Notes under the pieces: generated by a model | Database searches by the model: none | Seen by the model: the letters and a program-made list of their open reading frames with translations, nothing else | What the model was told of the DNA's origin: nothing | In this document: in pieces, positions 4,326 to 5,038 of the stretch | Position numbering within the stretch: position 1 is the first letter of the stretch | How the letters are laid out: every line of letters begins with the position of its first letter | From: Stenotrophomonas sp. | Lineage (GTDB): Bacteria > Pseudomonadota > Gammaproteobacteria > Xanthomonadales > Xanthomonadaceae | Length of the DNA: 5,038 nt | Assembly (NCBI GenBank): GCA_003484865.1 | Contig: DMZT01000253.1 | Coordinates: 1 to 5,038 of the forward strand | Direction of reading: 5' to 3' | Made by a program: the position numbers and the translations under genes

Positions 4326-5038
4326 ATGGCAGCTTTTTCTGCTTCCGCGCGCGGTACGCTCTGGGCCGCCGCGTTCGGCTTCGTCGTGGTGCTGCTGGAC
4401 ATCAGTGTGGTCAACGTTGCACTGGATGCCCTGCAGCGTGAATTTTCAACTGATGTGGCCGGCCTGCAGTGGGTGGTCAACGCCTACACCTTGGCATTCG
4501 CCGCACTGCTGCTGACAAGCGGGGCGCTGGGCGACCGCTTCGGCGCGCGCCGGCTCTATCTCTCGGGCCTGGCGGTGTTTACTCTGGCGTCGGCTGCCTG
4601 CGGGCTTGCGGGCAGTCTGCCTGTGATGGTGGGAGCCAGACTGATCCAGGGCATGGGCGCGGCGCTGCTGGTACCCAACTCGCTGGTCATGGTGCAGCGG
4701 GCATTTCCGGACAGCCAGGCGCGTAGTCGTGCCGTCGGGTGGTGGGGCGCTCTCGGGGGAGCGGCGCTGGCTGCCGGTCCCGTGCTGGGCGGAGTGCTGG
4801 TAGCGCATGCAGGCTGGCGCAGCGTGTTTCTGATCAATCTTCCGGTTGGTTTGATCGGGATCTGCCTGACGCTTCGGCATGCGGCGCCGTCCGGCGGCGG
4901 GCATCGGCGTGGCCTCGATTGGAGTGGGCAGGTGGCTGCCATGGTTGCGCTGGCAGCGACGACCATGACCCTGATCGAGGCAGGTCAGCTGGGTTGGGCG
5001 CATGGCGTGGTGCGCGGAGGGGCCCTGTTGGCGCTCAT
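4326..5038 (+). CDS. DHA2-family MFS multidrug exporter (partial, runs off right edge)
   Basis: The first 237 codons are visible and the frame is still open at the edge. The visible part matches the N-terminal half of 14-TM drug:H+ antiporters (EmrB/QacA type). TM1 ends in LLDISVVNVALDALQ (residues 23-37), the family's motif D1. QWVVNAYTLAFAALLL (48-63) forms TM2. The TM2-3 loop is motif A, GALGDRFGARR (66-76). RLIQGMGAALLVP (105-117) is motif B. Motif C, GPVLGG (151-156), lies in TM5, and WRSVFLINLPVG (164-175) leads into TM6. It sits in the inner membrane and would export small hydrophobic compounds using the proton gradient. No membrane-fusion or outer-membrane partner is visible, so dependence on a TolC-type channel is open. 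An in-frame ATG at 4308 would add six residues; 4326 is preferred because GGGA (4316-4319) lies six bases ahead. The divergent LysR gene is its likely regulator. Confidence 0.9.
   Translation, partial: MAAFSASARGTLWAAAFGFVVVLLDISVVNVALDALQREFSTDVAGLQWVVNAYTLAFAALLLTSGALGDRFGARRLYLSGLAVFTLASAACGLAGSLPVMVGARLIQGMGAALLVPNSLVMVQRAFPDSQARSRAVGWWGALGGAALAAGPVLGGVLVAHAGWRSVFLINLPVGLIGICLTLRHAAPSGGGHRRGLDWSGQVAAMVALAATTMTLIEAGQLGWAHGVVRGGALLAL

Noticed and set aside
4446..5003. Minus-strand open frame of 185 codons opposite the exporter
   Set aside because: It is highly polar, low complexity, without motifs, and lies antisense to clear MFS motifs A, B and C.

Overview
The window is high-GC, densely packed bacterial DNA. 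Protein style and gene content point to a gammaproteobacterium of the Xanthomonadaceae, most likely Stenotrophomonas or a close relative. The reasons are a CspA-type cold-shock protein with VHFRAI after RNP2, a TcdA-like enzyme, a Gly-zipper lipoprotein, and strong G/C preference at third codon positions. This placement is an inference from reading, not from a search.

Left part (1-1360). A minus-strand gene runs off the left edge; it has a signal peptide and an RLACYD segment and is probably outer-membrane phospholipase A. Next is a minus-strand DUF456-type membrane protein (373-858). It is divergent from a cold-shock gene (1090-1293), which has a long, structured leader and a textbook Rho-independent terminator (1326-1355).

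Middle part (1378-3326). Two envelope proteins are encoded on the minus strand: a glycine-zipper lipoprotein (1378-1863) and, upstream of it, a membrane-anchored protein with a C-terminal CKACH haem-attachment motif (1982-2422). The latter is divergent from tcdA (2517-3326), the tRNA t6A-cyclising dehydratase, which has hardly any leader.

Right part (3327-5038). A LysR-type regulator (3355-4227, minus) converges with tcdA. It is divergent from a DHA2-family (14-TM) MFS drug/multidrug exporter that starts at about 4326 and runs off the right edge. This is the classic arrangement of a local regulator controlling an efflux pump from a shared control region.

Most genes here are single transcription units with housekeeping, envelope or stress roles. 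I see no mobile element, CRISPR array, tRNA or rRNA, and no clear new multi-gene system. The points most worth a second look are at the RNA and regulatory level: a predicted stem that hides the Shine-Dalgarno of the cold-shock gene, a second pair of mutually exclusive hairpins further up that leader, a likely leaderless start of tcdA, an inverted repeat containing both stop codons of the convergent tcdA/lysR pair, and helically phased TTTCG repeats between lysR and the exporter.
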